Assembly: GCF_902686445.1 (NCBI RefSeq)
Contig: NC_062224.1
Span: 47,801,156 to 47,865,155 of the forward strand
DNA from: Sciurus carolinensis
Lineage: Eukaryota > Chordata > Mammalia > Rodentia > Sciuridae
DNA length: 64,000 nucleotides
Direction of reading: 5' to 3'
Positions 11,801 through 23,002 of the stretch are shown here, piece after piece. The translations under genes and the position numbers were made by a program. The notes beneath the pieces were generated by a model, which was not told the origin of the DNA, made no database searches, and saw nothing but the letters and a program-made list of their open reading frames with translations. How positions within the stretch are numbered: the stretch's first letter is position 1; every line of letters begins with the position of its first letter.

Positions 11801-12923
11801 TGCTACATGGCAATTAAGGAGAAGTGGGGGGTGCAAAGCTAAATAAGGCTTCCTATTTCAAAAAAAAATTCATAGAACAATAAAGTCCATGGCAGGGAGG
11901 TGAGGAGAACTTGAAATCAAGAAGTTAGGGTCATTTGGAACTAAAAGATGAAAGCCTGCAGGGGAAAGAAGTTGTTGACCTGCGCTCGCTTTTTTTTTTT
12001 TTTTTTTCCCCCTAGTGTTTGTTATTAAATAGGAGGTGAGTGGGAAATGGGACCGCTGACAGCATCTACTCCTCCCGGGCACTGAGGAGCAACTCAACAC
12101 ACACACCCCACCTATACTCTCAGGGAGAGCCACACATGCTGGATCCCAAACACAGAAACTTATGCACTTGGCACACGGAGCCGGTCCCCTTAAAGACAGA
12201 GAATTAGGAAACAGGCAGATGCACACATTCTGAAACAAAGACACACAGATACATTCAGGCACTGAGATGCATACCCGCACTCAGAGACACGGGGATATTA
12301 AGAGACACTCGGACACATGCAAAGGCACAGGCACTGTCGCACTTAGAACACACTCGAGACACGCAAAGGTACATTTAGAGAGACAGATGCACAGAGACGT
12401 TCAGAGATAGACACAGAGAAACACAGGCACAGACACACCGGTATGGTACTGCTAGGGCGAGGGTCTGCCTTTCCTTGTGGCAGTCCCGCGCTGCGCGGGG
12501 CAACGAGGGCTGCGGCATGCAGCCGATTCTCCCTCCCCGCTCCCGTGCGGGCCTCCAGCGTCCAGGAGTTCAACGACAAGCTTCGCAACACCTGACAGTC
12601 GCTTGCACAGAGGTCTGAATGCACCTCAGGGCGTTGGATCTGGGGTCGACCGCCACAACTTCTAAGAACTTGTCGCGACCTGCGGCTTGGCGCGGGAGGG
12701 AATTCGCCCGCCGCTAACAAAGCCTTGGCAGCCGGCTTCAAAGCCCCGCGGCGGCAGTCCGGCAGCCGGGTCCCCAGCCCCCGCGCGTCCGCAGAGCCCC
12801 TCCCCAGGATCCGCGCTCCAGGCCACCGCCGCCCGGAGGGCACACACCTTTGGTGAGCAGTACCGCCATGGCGCAGAGTTCGAGCTGCAGCCAAATGAAG
12901 ATGTAGCTGGAGTGGCGATCCAT
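8416..12923 (-). CDS. BAMBI: BAMBI, BMP and activin membrane-bound inhibitor (three coding exons joined)
   Basis: The coding sequence joins 12923-12848, 9542-9255 and 8834-8416 on the minus strand: 76+288+419 = 783 nt, or 260 codons plus TGA, the length of human BAMBI. Residues 1-20 form a hydrophobic signal peptide. Residues 27-121 hold ten cysteines (30, 32, 37, 44, 51, 69, 80, 98, 99, 104), including the CCHEDMCN box typical of TGF-beta type I receptor three-finger ectodomains. One N-glycosylation sequon (NHS) lies at residue 87. Residues 152-173 are a single membrane span. The cytoplasmic tail (174-260) has no kinase domain. BAMBI is known as a pseudoreceptor at the cell surface that dampens BMP, activin and TGF-beta signalling by associating with receptors and SMAD7, and it is linked to Wnt signalling. 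The frame shows no stop, frameshift or missing cysteine. The protein was recognised from memory of the family, not by a search. Confidence 0.98.
8835..9254 (-). other. BAMBI: BAMBI intron 2
   Basis: A 420 bp intron with donor GTAGGTAG and acceptor CTCCTTTAG. I saw no repeat or RNA gene in it. Confidence 0.9.
9255..9542 (-). CDS. BAMBI: BAMBI coding exon 2 (cysteine-rich ectodomain)
   Basis: The acceptor reads TTTTCAG|GAGAAATT, with AG at 9544-9543. The donor reads CCTCAG|GTAGGTAG, with GT at 9254-9253. The exon completes codon 26, encodes residues 27-121 and leaves one base for codon 122. All ten ectodomain cysteines and the NHS sequon lie here. The open frame continues upstream into intron 1 only by chance. 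Confidence 0.97.
9543..12847 (-). other. BAMBI: BAMBI intron 1
   Basis: This 3.3 kb intron is bounded by GTGTGTG and TTTTCAG. It contains poly-T/A runs near 11288-11305 and 11990-12007 (as read on +), but I recognised no SINE insertion in it. That contrasts with the SINE-dense flanks and would fit regulatory constraint. The CpG island covers its first few hundred bases. Confidence 0.85.
12848..12923 (-). CDS. BAMBI: BAMBI coding exon 1
   Basis: The ATG is at 12923-12921, followed by 25 full codons encoding the signal peptide (starting MDRHSSYIFIWLQ, ending LLTK) plus the first base of codon 26. The splice donor is AAAG|GTGTGTG, with GT at 12847-12846. The ATG has G at +4 but T at -3, so its Kozak context is only moderate. 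This start is chosen because the hydrophobic leader and the total length match the family. Confidence 0.97.
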
Positions 12924-13310
12924 TGACGTCTCCCTCGGCCGCGGCGCACCCGCGGGCTCCCGGAGCCGCGGCGCAGCAGCAGCCTACGACCCCCGGAGCG
13001 CGCAGCACATGGGTCCTGCCCGGAGCGCCGGACGCCGTCAGTGGCGGGGCGAGGGACCGGATGGCGGCCGCAGCATGGATAGTGGCTGCAGGACGCGCCG
13101 AGAAGTCGAGAAAAGTTTTGCGATCTGACTCGGCTGCCCCGCACTCCTACGCCCCAGTCTGCTCAGCGGACGCACGTTCGCTGACGGCACCGCTGCAGTC
13201 CAGGGTGGGCTTCCCCGGCTTCTTGCCCCCTTGACCCGCCGCTCCGCGAAGAAGATGAGAGCTCCGAGAAAACCTCCGGAGCAGACCGGCGGAGAGCATC
13301 CGCCAACACC
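12924..13310 (-). other. BAMBI: Probable BAMBI 5' UTR with three upstream ORFs
   Basis: If transcription starts about 30 nt downstream of the TATA-like element at 13342-13337, the 5' UTR is about 385 nt. On the minus strand it has three ATGs upstream of the start codon. Each opens a short ORF that closes before the main ATG: 13299-13147 (50 codons), 13076-13038 (12 codons) and 13010-12984 (8 codons). The first lies within about 10 nt of the inferred start site and may not be used. The transcript start is inferred. Confidence 0.55.
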
Positions 13311-13440
13311 GGTCAGGTCAGCCAGGCTCCGCACCGTAAATAGCGCCGGGCTCCGGGAGCCGGCTTGGCGCCGCCCCGCCCCAGACCCCGCCCCGGCAGC
13401 GAAGGCGCCGTGCGATTGGCCGCTGGGTTCTTGTCAATTC
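13311..13440 (-). promoter_or_regulatory. BAMBI: BAMBI core promoter candidate
   Basis: Reading the minus strand towards the gene: an inverted-strand CCAAT box (ATTGG on + at 13415-13419), GC boxes (CCGCCCCGCC and CCCCGCCCC on + within about 13372-13395), then a weak TATA-like CTATTTAC at 13343-13336. The spacing of CCAAT, GC boxes and TATA-like element suits a start site near 13308. Confidence 0.55.
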
Positions 13441-13580
13441 GTGGGGCAGCCGAGAGGGCGGGCCAGACGCGGGCAAGGGGGGACCTGCCCTAAGGCTCCT
13501 AGCGGCGCCGGAGTCTGGGGCTGCGGGTCCGGTAGCCGCCGTCTCCCGCGCGCCCCCTGGCGGAGGCCTGCGTGCGTGTG

Positions 13581-14049
13581 ACCTTGGCCAGTGCTGGGTG
13601 AACCCGGCTTCTGGGTCCGCCTGTTTTTGCCTTCTCGATCCTTACAACTCAACCTCGGGGCAACGTCCCCCAGCACGTGGTTTCTCTTTTGTTCCACCCG
13701 AAACACGTAAGGGACCCACGTGACCACCCTCGGACTCACTCCCCCCACCCCCATCCCCATCCTGAGCCACGCTGTGTGCCTCCGGAGTTCCAGAGAGAAG
13801 TGGCGATGTCCTGATGTGGCAGACTCGCCACTGGCCTAGGAGCCCCTGTGGAGTCCCGCCCGCTCGCGTGCGGCCGAGGCGGGGGTCGGGTGGGGAGCCA
13901 GGAAACGGGCGGCAGGGTGCTTGGGTCTGCTTTCAGCCTCCTCCCACCCTCCCCCTCAGCGCATCCGCCTCCAACCGCCCACCCTGTGATCAATAAAGCC
14001 CAGACAGACAGGCTGTTGATCCGTAGGAGCCGCTGGTTCTCCCGGGTAG
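13581..14049. other. Moderately GC-rich flank of the BAMBI island, no gene seen
   Basis: C-rich, unique-looking sequence with a run of CCCCCACCCCCATCCCCATCC near 13740. Open frames here lack any recognisable domain. Confidence 0.5.
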
Positions 14050-14470
14050 ACTGGGGACGAGGAGCCGGCTAGAGACACTTAACGAAAATTAGCAAATCCA
14101 AAAGCACCCGGCGCCAGCGAGACGACACTGGCCGAGACTGACACTCAATTAACCACCCCCCAAACAATCGCAGGCAAACACACCGGCTGACCCTGATCAA
14201 TATCAGCTGCATAGTGATCTCCTTCCTGGGATACTAATTCATTTTATTTGGGCTCGCTGGGCTGCCGACCCCCAACGTATCCAAGGCGGTCAGGGGCCTT
14301 TTGCTGTTGCTTATTTGTTTACAAGAGAAATTAAACTTAAAATTCTCATTATTAGAGGGAATGCTTTTTTCTCCCCTCCCCTCAAAACCTGAGATTAACA
14401 AAAGTCAACCATTCACAAAATTCCCTTTTAGGGTCACCCACCGTTTTCTTATCTGATAATGCGTAAAGGG
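14050..14470. promoter_or_regulatory. Candidate conserved non-coding enhancer upstream of BAMBI
   Basis: This repeat-free stretch about 0.75-1.15 kb upstream of the inferred start site is dense in motif-like words: homeobox-type CAATTAACC and ACTAATTCATTTTA, a forkhead-type TTGTTTAC, TGATCAATATC, and GATAA near 14455. It lies between the CpG island and the first upstream SINE. Its role is inferred from motif density and position only. Cross-species alignment would decide. Confidence 0.35.
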
Positions 14471-14545
14471 AGGGGAAAACAAAAAGAGAAGCCCATTTCA
14501 TTTAGGAGTAGAGTGGAGAAGTGAACCTGACTAAGAAAAAGGGCT

Positions 14546-14644
14546 GAGGGTGTAGCTTAGTGATAGAGTGCTTGCCTAGCATGTGTGAAGCCCTGGGTTC
14601 CATTCCCCACCACCAACAAGGAAAAAAAAAAAAAAAAAAAAAAA
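14546..14644 (+). mobile_element. ID-type SINE with long A-tail
   Basis: Sense ID body (gctgagggtgtagcttagtg ... ctgggttccattccccacca) followed by an A-tail of about 25 nt. Confidence 0.9.
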
Positions 14645-15077
14645 CTCTAAGTGGGGAAATAAAATGTCGTGAGGACTGAAAATCAAGGCACGAATATTAT
14701 AAATGCCTAATCTTGTAGTTTAAAGTTATTGAAAGTCTGCAGAGCTGCGGGATGTAGGTAATGAAATTGCCTCTGAAAAATAATGTTCATATGCAGAAAA
14801 ATCAAAGTTTCATAAATTGATGCCCTCACCATTACTTTGCTAGATTGACATTGCATCTAAAAGGAGGAAAGGACAAGCCCCACAGAAGTTTTAAGAGGAA
14901 AATAAACAGAAAATAAAGGGTATCAGGCCTTTCTCAAGTGTCAGCAGACAGCCAGAGGAAGAAAGAGTTTGATCAGAACTTCCTATGACTATGAGAACTT
15001 TGGTGAACTAACATTTCTAAGGACTTTGTGCAGATCATACACTCCAGGTTATAACGCACTCCTTTAACTTTATTATT
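14645..15077. other. Unique sequence, nothing recognised
   Basis: No gene or repeat recognised. Confidence 0.35.
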
Positions 15078-15162
15078 ATTATTTGCTATGTTGGGGATTA
15101 AAGCCAGGGCCTCACACATGCTAGACAAGTGCTCTACCACTTGAACTACAGATGCAGCACTT
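15078..15162 (-). mobile_element. ID-type SINE
   Basis: Antisense body: atgttggggattaaagccag, then ctagacaagtgctctaccac. Moderately diverged. Confidence 0.8.
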
Positions 15163-16584
15163 CTTTGAAGTTTAGAGGATAAATTATTAACTAAAAGGAA
15201 ATTATTTTAGAGTATGTTTGTTCAACTATTTTGGGGCTCTCACCAGTAGTCTAGGCTCACATGCCTGGGATTATAAGGATGTCAAGAACTAGAGAGTAAA
15301 TCACAAACACTGGAGATCAGAATTCTGTGTGTGACATCACGATGCATAAAAGAAAGAAGTGACTAGCCTAGGAAGGTCTCCTGGAAGCAATGGCATCCAG
15401 AATGGCTCCTAAGTAATAAAGAAGATTGGAAGAGGACCATTACAAGCACAGAAGACCACAGGAATTTAGGCATGAAATGAGTTGATTGTGGGGGAAGATG
15501 GGGTGGTAAGTAGAGGATAGGAGGTGGAATTACAGGCAATTCTTTGTGGCTGGAGCATAAAATATGGAGCAAATTGGACAGATGTACCAGGAACTGATTA
15601 TATTTACTTTTGAGGCAGATAAATACTTGTTTAATGGAAGAGGGTCTAGGAGAATTCATTGGTGAAAGTCATATTGTAGTAGATATTTTCTGATGTCTTT
15701 TCGTCCCAAATCAGAGAATGTCCCATTTCACTGGAATGGACACTGGCAGCCAGACTAGGAGACTCTGCCCTCTGGCCAGAAATAGTCACATTACCCAAGT
15801 TGAGACAATTAGATTCTCTCTTTGGACAGAGATGCTGGTCAGATTCTAGAAGACATTTCATGGGAGACATTCTCTGCTTCTCTGTGGAGTGAAAGAAAAA
15901 TGACGAAGAAGTACAGAGAGGCAAAGATTTAAATCCAAATGGATTTTCAGTCACTTGACTTCCCTTCTTTTCCATAGGTTCCACATTATAGTTAACTCAA
16001 TTACCTTAAATAGCTCCCATTTGTATTTAAGATTCTTTTACTTGTAACCCAAAAAGCCCAAACTAAGACACTTGCATTTGAATGAATTAATAATTGATTT
16101 TATCATTCCAGGTTATGTTACTTTTTTTTTTTTTGTTCCAAATACAGTTCACAGCAAGAAATTCTTCAGACAATGATTTCAACTCTTTTGTTTTTATTAT
16201 TAATGGGCAAACTTTTTAAATGACTAGAAATTAGTTTTAAGAGAAATAAGTCTGCACTTTAAATGGTTTTAGAGCAGACATAGACTTTTCAACTAAGTGA
16301 ATGAGTATTTGAATCGATGTGGAAAATCAAAATTGTTTAGGGATACTATGTCAATTATGAGGCCATATCAATATCCAACAGAATAGGCAACAATTTTAAT
16401 TCAATTTAATACTCTTAAGGAAAACTGCTTCTCTATAGAATTTTACTTGTGCTCTGTACATAATTCAGTTATTTCTTTCCTACATGTAGTTTGAAAATTA
16501 GAGGGGGAAAAACAGTAAAATCTAGTGTTCTTTTGAAGTTTAAATCAAGAAATGAAAACAATGCCCAAATCCCTTTTTATTTAC
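15163..16584. other. Unique sequence, nothing recognised
   Basis: Two overlapping minus-strand open frames of about 100 codons (15363-15659, 15646-15984) were inspected. They show no domain and no convincing splice context. Confidence 0.35.
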
Positions 16585-16816
16585 TTTTTTTCTTTTCTTT
16601 TCTTTTTTTGGTACTGGAAATTGAACCTAGAGGTGCTTAACCACTGAGCAACATCCCCATCCCTTTTTATATATGTATATATTTTTGTTTAGAGACAGGG
16701 TCTTGCTGAGTTGCTTAGGGCCTCGCTAAGTTGCTGAGCCTGGCTTTGAACTCATGATCCTCCTGCCTCAGCCTCCCAAGCCACTGGAATTATAGGCAAG
16801 CACCAACACACCCAGC
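16585..16816 (-). mobile_element. Composite 7SL-ID SINE
   Basis: Antisense ID half (ttggtactggaaattgaacc ... acatccccatccc), a linker with a TA-rich run, then an antisense 7SL half (agacagggtcttgctgagtt ... taggcaagcaccaacacacc). Confidence 0.92.
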
Positions 16817-17691
16817 ATCCCCTTTTTATTCTTATTAAAGGGAATTCTGAAAACACAACTAGGGAACACGCTTTCTATACCCAAGATTGGAAAAGAGATT
16901 CTAGACCTAACTGAAATAATTAAAACAATAAAGAGTTTTACTTTATTACCATCAAATAGTATTCCAAATATGATTTACCCAGGAATGCCCATACTTGATA
17001 ATCATGACACTCCACCATGATATATTCTATGGTTGTCCTATACCATCAAACTAATTTTGTTATCAAAGCTGTAAATATTCTACCAACTTCTGTTTACTCA
17101 AATAATACCATTGTTTCCCAAAGTTACATGTGATCCCCATTTTCAATAATGCCTCTCCCTCCACAATGCCAGGGAAAAGTAGTTCTTAGTATATTTTATC
17201 AGAGAGGAAGTAGTTGTGTTAGAATTCCTGGCTGGCATACAAACAACTACTGCAGTCCAGTGATAGAATCTAACATTTCTGCCTATTATACAAATCTTCT
17301 ACCAGCTAACCACTCACAGAGGTTGGGTAATGCTTCGAATTCCTAGTAGCTGGTTTTTAATAAGTTATTTGTTCTTAAGAGAAGTTAGGAGTTTAGATCT
17401 AAAATTTACTTCCTTTGGAATAAAGTCAAAGGTGAGAGATTAGCCCAGCCCAATGGAATGGCTATATAGTTGGTTTTTTTGTTTTTTTGTTTTTTTTGGG
17501 GGGGGGTCATTTTTTTTCTCCAAGATGGAAAAGGAGATAAAGGACTGATTGCAGAGTCTAAGAGGTAGTGTGATATGACCTGGAAGGAAAGGAGAAGACT
17601 GAAACTCAACAACTCAAACTGCCTGTCTTCCCACAGGCTAACAAAAATGCTATGAAATCTTCCAAATAAATTGTAGAATAGCTGCTGAGTT
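16817..17691. other. Unique sequence, nothing recognised
   Basis: Contains a T-rich and G-rich simple stretch near 17475-17507. No gene was recognised. Confidence 0.35.
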
Positions 17692-17770
17692 AAGTCCATG
17701 TTAGGGATTGAACCCAGGGCCTCACACATGAGAGGTAAGAACTTAACCACTGAACTACATCCCAAGCTGG
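17692..17770 (-). mobile_element. ID-type SINE fragment
   Basis: Antisense body: catgttagggattgaaccca, then cactgaactacatcccaagc. Confidence 0.8.
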
Positions 17771-18190
17771 AGTTGTTTTCTTTAAAACTTTCAAGACTAC
17801 TAAAATCTTCTCTAGTTAAAGATGATTACCTTAGGAACTTGGAAATGGGCATTGTTTATAATAAACCAGTTTCAACTATATTTGTTATCATCCTTGATGT
17901 CTGCAAATGCTTTTTCTTCTATTAGGTTATTTTAATGTAACCTCCAATTAGGCCAGTAAAATTTTTAAAAATTATCCCACGGCTTGCTAATTTGACCTAC
18001 CTAATTTCAAATGATGAGTTTGATTTCTTTTTTCCTTAACTAAAATGATTAATCAATTCTTTAAAGCTGACAAATTACCTTAAACTATTTCCTACTTAAC
18101 AGAACATCACTGACCCAGACTGTAATGAATGGTAATTTTTTTTTTAATTCCATTGTCTTAACTGATAACATTTCATTTATGTTTTATACG

Positions 18191-18192
<2 letters not shown>

Positions 18193-18220
<28 letters not shown>
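18193..18220. repeat. Poly(A) tract
   Basis: An uninterrupted run of about 28-30 A. No retroelement body was recognised directly upstream, so it may be the tail of a decayed insert or a simple repeat. Confidence 0.85.
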
Positions 18221-18223
<3 letters not shown>

Positions 18224-18489
18224 ATGGTCAAACCATTAAAATCCAGAAGCTTTGATACGTCTATCAGAGAGCTAAGCATTTAGGCCCTTGCTTGAAATTG
18301 TGTGAAATCTTGCATCGTTTTCTATAGTCCACTCTTCTGCTTCTGCCCACTCCTCCCCTCTTTGGTGATCTGAAAATGATTTTTCTTACACTAAAACTGT
18401 TCTCTTCTAATCCAGGATCTTCCAGACTGAAATTTCATTGATGGACAGGATGAGGTACTTTGCAGTGGAACTTTGAAATTACTTCTATT

Positions 18490-19640
18490 TTCCATCATTT
18501 TTTTTTTATTGCTATCATTGTTTTTATGTCATAATATTTTTGAGATTGATTTTTTAAAATTGACATAAAATTGTATGTATCATGCACTATATGATACTGT
18601 GAAGTATATTCACATTGCAGAATGGTTAAAGCTAGCTCATTAACAAATGCCAAACCTCACATAGTCATTTGTGGTGAGAACACTCAACATCTACTCTCTT
18701 TGCATCTTTCCAGAATATACCATTAACTGTAGTCACCATGTATACAATAGATCTCTTGAACTTTTTCCTTCTTCTCCTCTAACTGAAACTCTGTATCTTT
18801 TGACCAATACCTCCCCAACCTCCTACCTCAAAACCACCTCCTTTGCAGATAACCATCCTTCTATTCTGGACTTACATGAGATGAGTATTTTCGTATTCAA
18901 GATCACTCAGTTTTTGTCTTTCTGTGCCTGACTTATTTCACTTAACCTCATATTCTTTAGTTTGACCAGTGACAGGATTCCCTATGTTTTTATGACTGAA
19001 CAGTATTCCACTGTGTATATACCACATATTCTTCATTCACCCATCATTGGACACCTAGGTTGATTCCATATCTTGGCTGTGGTGAATAATGCAGTAAACA
19101 TGGGAGTACAGATATATCCTGAATGCACTCATTTCATTACTTTGGATATATAGTGGAATTACTGGGTCATATGGTAGTACTATTTTTAATATTTTGAGGA
19201 ATGAACCTCCATACTGTTTACTTGACAGCTTCCATAACGTGTTTTCCATAACATAATGTATGTTCCTACCAACAGTGTTCAAGGGCTGTTTTGTTCACAT
19301 CTTCACTAACACTCGTTAATCTTTTGTCACTTAGACAATGGTCATTCTAATAGGAGTGAAGGGATACTCAGCGCGTTTTTGATTGCATTTCCCAGATGAC
19401 TGGTGATGTTGAGCCCCTTCCCCTCCCATGCCTGTTAGTCAAATTTGTATGTCTTTTCTTAGAGATGGAGTCTTACTATGTTTCCTGACTAGCCTTAAAC
19501 TCTTGGGTTCAAGCAATCCTCCTGTCCCAACCTCCTGCATAGCTGTGACTATAAGTACAAAGCCACCATGCCTGGCTTGTATGTCTTCTTTCAAGAAGCA
19601 TCTATTCATGTCTTTTGCCCATTTTTGAGGAAAAACCTAA
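18490..19640 (-). mobile_element. Old L1 LINE, 3' end of ORF2 and tail, interrupted by a SINE
   Basis: The plus strand reads as the antisense of the mammalian L1 ORF2 3' end: ttccactgtgtatataccac, then ggacacctaggttgattcca, then ggtgaataatgcagtaaaca, then ggaatgaacctccatactgt. The minus-strand open frame at 19055-19282 encodes fragments of the ORF2 C-terminal region (PYDPVIPLY). Stop codons break it. A 7SL-type SINE interrupts it at 19456-19576. Confidence 0.8.
19456..19576 (-). mobile_element. 7SL-derived monomeric SINE with target duplication, nested in L1
   Basis: Antisense 7SL-type body (gagatggagtcttactatgt ... ccaccatgcctggc) with no ID half. An 11-bp direct repeat (ttgtatgtctt) flanks it at 19445-19455 and 19577-19587, and L1 sequence resumes after it. 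This is a clean target-site duplication. Confidence 0.85.
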
Positions 19641-20769
19641 ATAGCATTTGTTTTTCCATTTACAAAATATCAAGTAACACATTAAATTTGATGTATAGGT
19701 TCAATCCATGAAATTAAATGCCAAGCCAGTGAACATATCTTCAAAGATTCAGTGCATTTGAATGAGACTTACTCTATGGGCACACATTATGGAGAGAGCT
19801 ATGGGGTTGCAGCTAGTGAATTATTGATCTTATCCTTAAAATTGAGGCAAGGCTTTCTAATACTTTTTTTTTTTTTTTTCAGATTCAATAATCTTCCTTT
19901 GTTCTACTTGATTACCTAACAAATGAGCACCCATTCTGCTATGAATCCATTGAAACACAAATAATTTTTACAGTTTCACTTACGGTTAGTGGTGTTTACC
20001 CCTTATTTGCCTCATTTCAAAGACATCATTTAAAATATCACTTAAAATATGTATAGCACATTGTTGGTCACATTGATTTAATTAAAGAGAGACCCACTAA
20101 AGATTAGTTAATTCAGAAGTGGTTTGAGTGGATACAATGTGATTTATTGTAAAGATACAACTAAATGGTAATTTACAAGCATTGCTTATCATCTCTTTGA
20201 ACCAGCCTCACTGGAACCAGAAACCAGAAGCCTTGGGTCTCTTCTCTGAGTTGTCTTTATTTCATACCTCTCTGCCATTGAGCCACATCCTTTCCTTATT
20301 TGCTCACTCATAACTTCTGCTTGTCTTCATCCAATTATAAACCCCCTTTCCCACAGAGATGACCCTCAAGGGACAGTTTTGTCTTCTGTCACTATGGCAA
20401 ACTACCTCAGCCTTTTGATATCCCAATTCCCAGTTCCTAAGATGAATCTGACACTTAGGCAAAACAGTTTGCTATTCAGCTTATCGACAGACCATCCTGA
20501 AGTGCTTGTTTTATGGTCTATTCAGCTAGGGAAGCGTCCTGGCTGACATAAAGCATGCCTACTGCTCACTCAGAAAGGGTGTGGGCCAGAAAGGCCATAT
20601 AGAAGAAGTGCGAACAGGTTGGCACCACATAGCACATCTTCCACATACAAAGTTCACGGCCCTATAAGGAAAATGTTAGTGAATGGAATTAAAATCATTC
20701 CTTCAGATTATTATTTTTGTGTTCATGAGTTTATTCTTGAGTAATTACTATCATCTAGAGTAAACTTCA
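19641..20769. other. Unique sequence, nothing recognised
   Basis: No gene or named repeat recognised. Confidence 0.35.
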
Positions 20770-20870
20770 TGGAGCTAAGGGTACAGCTCAGTGGTAGAGT
20801 GCTTCCCTAGCATGAATGAGGTCCTGGGTTTGATCCCCAGCATCAAAATAACATAAAATAAAATAAACTT
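20770..20870 (+). mobile_element. ID-type SINE
   Basis: Sense body (ggagctaagggtacagctca ... gggtttgatccccagcatca) with an (AAAAT)n-type tail. Confidence 0.9.
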
Positions 20871-21028
20871 AAAGTATCCAATTAAACATGGCACATCTTA
20901 TACAGACCAATGACTCAGAACATTTCCAGAGGTCAAGGCCACTCTGACCTCCTGGATTATTTTTAATATACAACCATCTTGAATGGTCTGTCTTTTTAGT
21001 TGACCATAATAATTAAAAAAGAGTTTCT

Positions 21029-21098
21029 GGGGCTGGGAGTGTAGCTCAGTGGTAGAGTACTTGCCTAGCATACTGGAGACCCTGGTTTCCATCCTTTT
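21029..21098 (+). mobile_element. ID-type SINE, tail lost
   Basis: Sense body (ggggctgggagtgtagctca ... ccctggtttccatcc). The A-tail is replaced by unrelated sequence. Confidence 0.85.
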
Positions 21099-21649
21099 AT
21101 CCATTTCCTGAGAAAAATAATTATTGGGGATGAATAATCGTCCTGTTTTTTATTTTTTTTTCCCCACACAAATATAGTTTAGACTTGTGGGACTTTGGGG
21201 AGGCAAGATGCCTGCATGTCTATAAACAAATGACATTGCTGGCCAGTCTATAAGTGCTACTTGAGTAAAATGCATCAAGTTGACAGTCAAAAAGCGGAAG
21301 TAGCACTTGCTTCCTGAGGGCTACATCCTCTCTGCCCCACCCATACCACTTAGCTGCTCCTCATAAAATCACAGAAGTATAAAAAGTTCTCTGAAGACAC
21401 TGCATTGTTTACAATGACTGAACTTTCCTTATTTTAGTTGGTTCCTCAAGGACAATGTAAACTCCTTAACAACCAAAATAAAATAAAATAAAATACCCCC
21501 ATACTCAAAAATTTCATTCTATTGCCTTCAATGCCTTTCACGTTGTAGATCTGTAGACATTTTATTGTAAAGAAAGGAATTCAAGTTCATGAGTGAACTT
21601 TTAATGGGACAGATATATTTTTTTAGATAGAGAAATAACACTAAAGTTG

Positions 21650-21790
21650 GAAACTTAAGACTCAAATCTATACCTACGTTGGACAACTCAATGTGTCATT
21701 ATGGGTGAATCAGTTTTCTCCTTCTGTGCCTCAGTTTCCTCTCCCATTAAAAGAAGACAGTAGTAGTGGGTAGCCTCCGTGACTCAGAGA
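21650..21790 (+). mobile_element. MIR-like ancient SINE
   Basis: Sense MIR hallmarks: 'gggtgaatcagttttctcc' and 'tgcctcagtttcctctccca'. Confidence 0.65.
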
Positions 21791-22514
21791 CTGCTAACAG
21801 AGTAACATAAGATCACTGTGTAAGTTTTGTTAACTATGAAACCCCAGAGAAATGTTAAATGTTTTTTCTTAGAAACAAAGTGTTCGTTCAAAACAATTTT
21901 TAATCATCTGAATATATTTAAGATGACTTCAGGACTTCCCAGGTGGTTTTAGGATTTTCTCCTCCCTGGAGCTGAAGATTTGAAGAGTGAATAATGCCAC
22001 TGCCAATCCAGCCTACAACCTCTGCAGGGTGATGGTATCTCTCTAAACACAGAATGAATCTTGCCAACAAAGCTTTGCTCCCATGACTGGGGATAGTCCA
22101 AGAATCAGCCAAGACAAATTGGTCAGCTCACTTATTACGAAAGAAATTTAGCTGTTCACAAGGAGCTGTGATTCATGCCTCTAATCTTTTGGGAAAACAC
22201 AAGAAGGACCCTTTATCCTATGATAGAATTCCTTTGGATCACCCATCTCCAATTCAATGGCATTTTTCAAAGAAGTCTGACGTTGCTTATTCACTGTGAG
22301 ACAGAATCATTACCCAATAAAATTCTGATTAATTGTGGAAGTACTTGCCATGAACTATTCTCAGAAGCTATACTCTTTTTTAATGGGTGATCAGTAAAAT
22401 TACTGAAGAGGCTCATGCCTTCAAAATGCTTATAGACCACCTGCCTTCTTTTAGAGGACTGCCTAATTTTATTTTTATTTTTAAAATTATAACAATTACT
22501 ATTTCTACTATTTT
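21791..22514. other. Unique sequence, nothing recognised
   Basis: No gene or named repeat recognised. Confidence 0.35.
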
Positions 22515-22586
22515 AAGGTGATGAAACCTGGGGCCTCAGGCATGCTAGGTAAGGGCTTCACCACTTGGCTGCATCCCCAGTTCCAG
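22515..22586 (-). mobile_element. Diverged ID-type SINE
   Basis: Antisense body: gatgaaacctggggcctcag, then gctaggtaagggcttcacca, then gcatccccagttcc. Confidence 0.75.
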
Positions 22587-23002
22587 ATGATCCAATTTTA
22601 ACGAAGATTTGTAGAAACAAGGACAAGGACCTCTAATATTCCTTTCTTCCTAATCCTTCAAATCAATCCTCAAAGATCCCCGGATTTTCAGGAAACAGGT
22701 GACTTCTGGCCCCTGACAAATGGAAACAATAAGGAGAAAACAGCCTACAATTTTCATATTTTGTTGGGAGTAAAGTCTAAAGGTACAACCTAGACCTTTT
22801 GAGATCTAAAGTATTTTCCATCACTCAGCAAGCGAACAGGCAAGTCAAAAGCCACGAGTGTGGATCTCCCACACTGACGGGCTCCAGGAATTTTGGAAGA
22901 ACAAACTCCTGGCCCCACACATTTTTACTGGTTCCCTATTTATTGGAATTCAAATAGAGAAAGTATTTGTACATATGTTTAGGTAAAAATAAATGCTAAT
23001 GG

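Larger units (their letters stand above)
12430..13580. promoter_or_regulatory. CpG island spanning BAMBI exon 1 and promoter
   Basis: This segment is strongly GC-rich with dense CpG (for example ccgcggcggcag, gcgccggac, gggcgggcc), sharply unlike the AT-rich flanks. It covers the 5' UTR, exon 1, the start of intron 1 and the upstream promoter. Long open frames on both strands here are composition artefacts. Confidence 0.85.

Noticed and set aside
12343..13581. Long open frames (up to 221 codons) on both strands around BAMBI exon 1
   Set aside because: They lie in the CpG island, are low-complexity Arg/Pro/Gly-rich or read through the BAMBI 5' UTR, exon 1 and intron in the wrong frame, and show no domain.
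18193..18220. Poly(A) run as the tail of a processed pseudogene
   Set aside because: No mRNA-like or retroelement sequence could be recognised upstream and no flanking duplication was seen.
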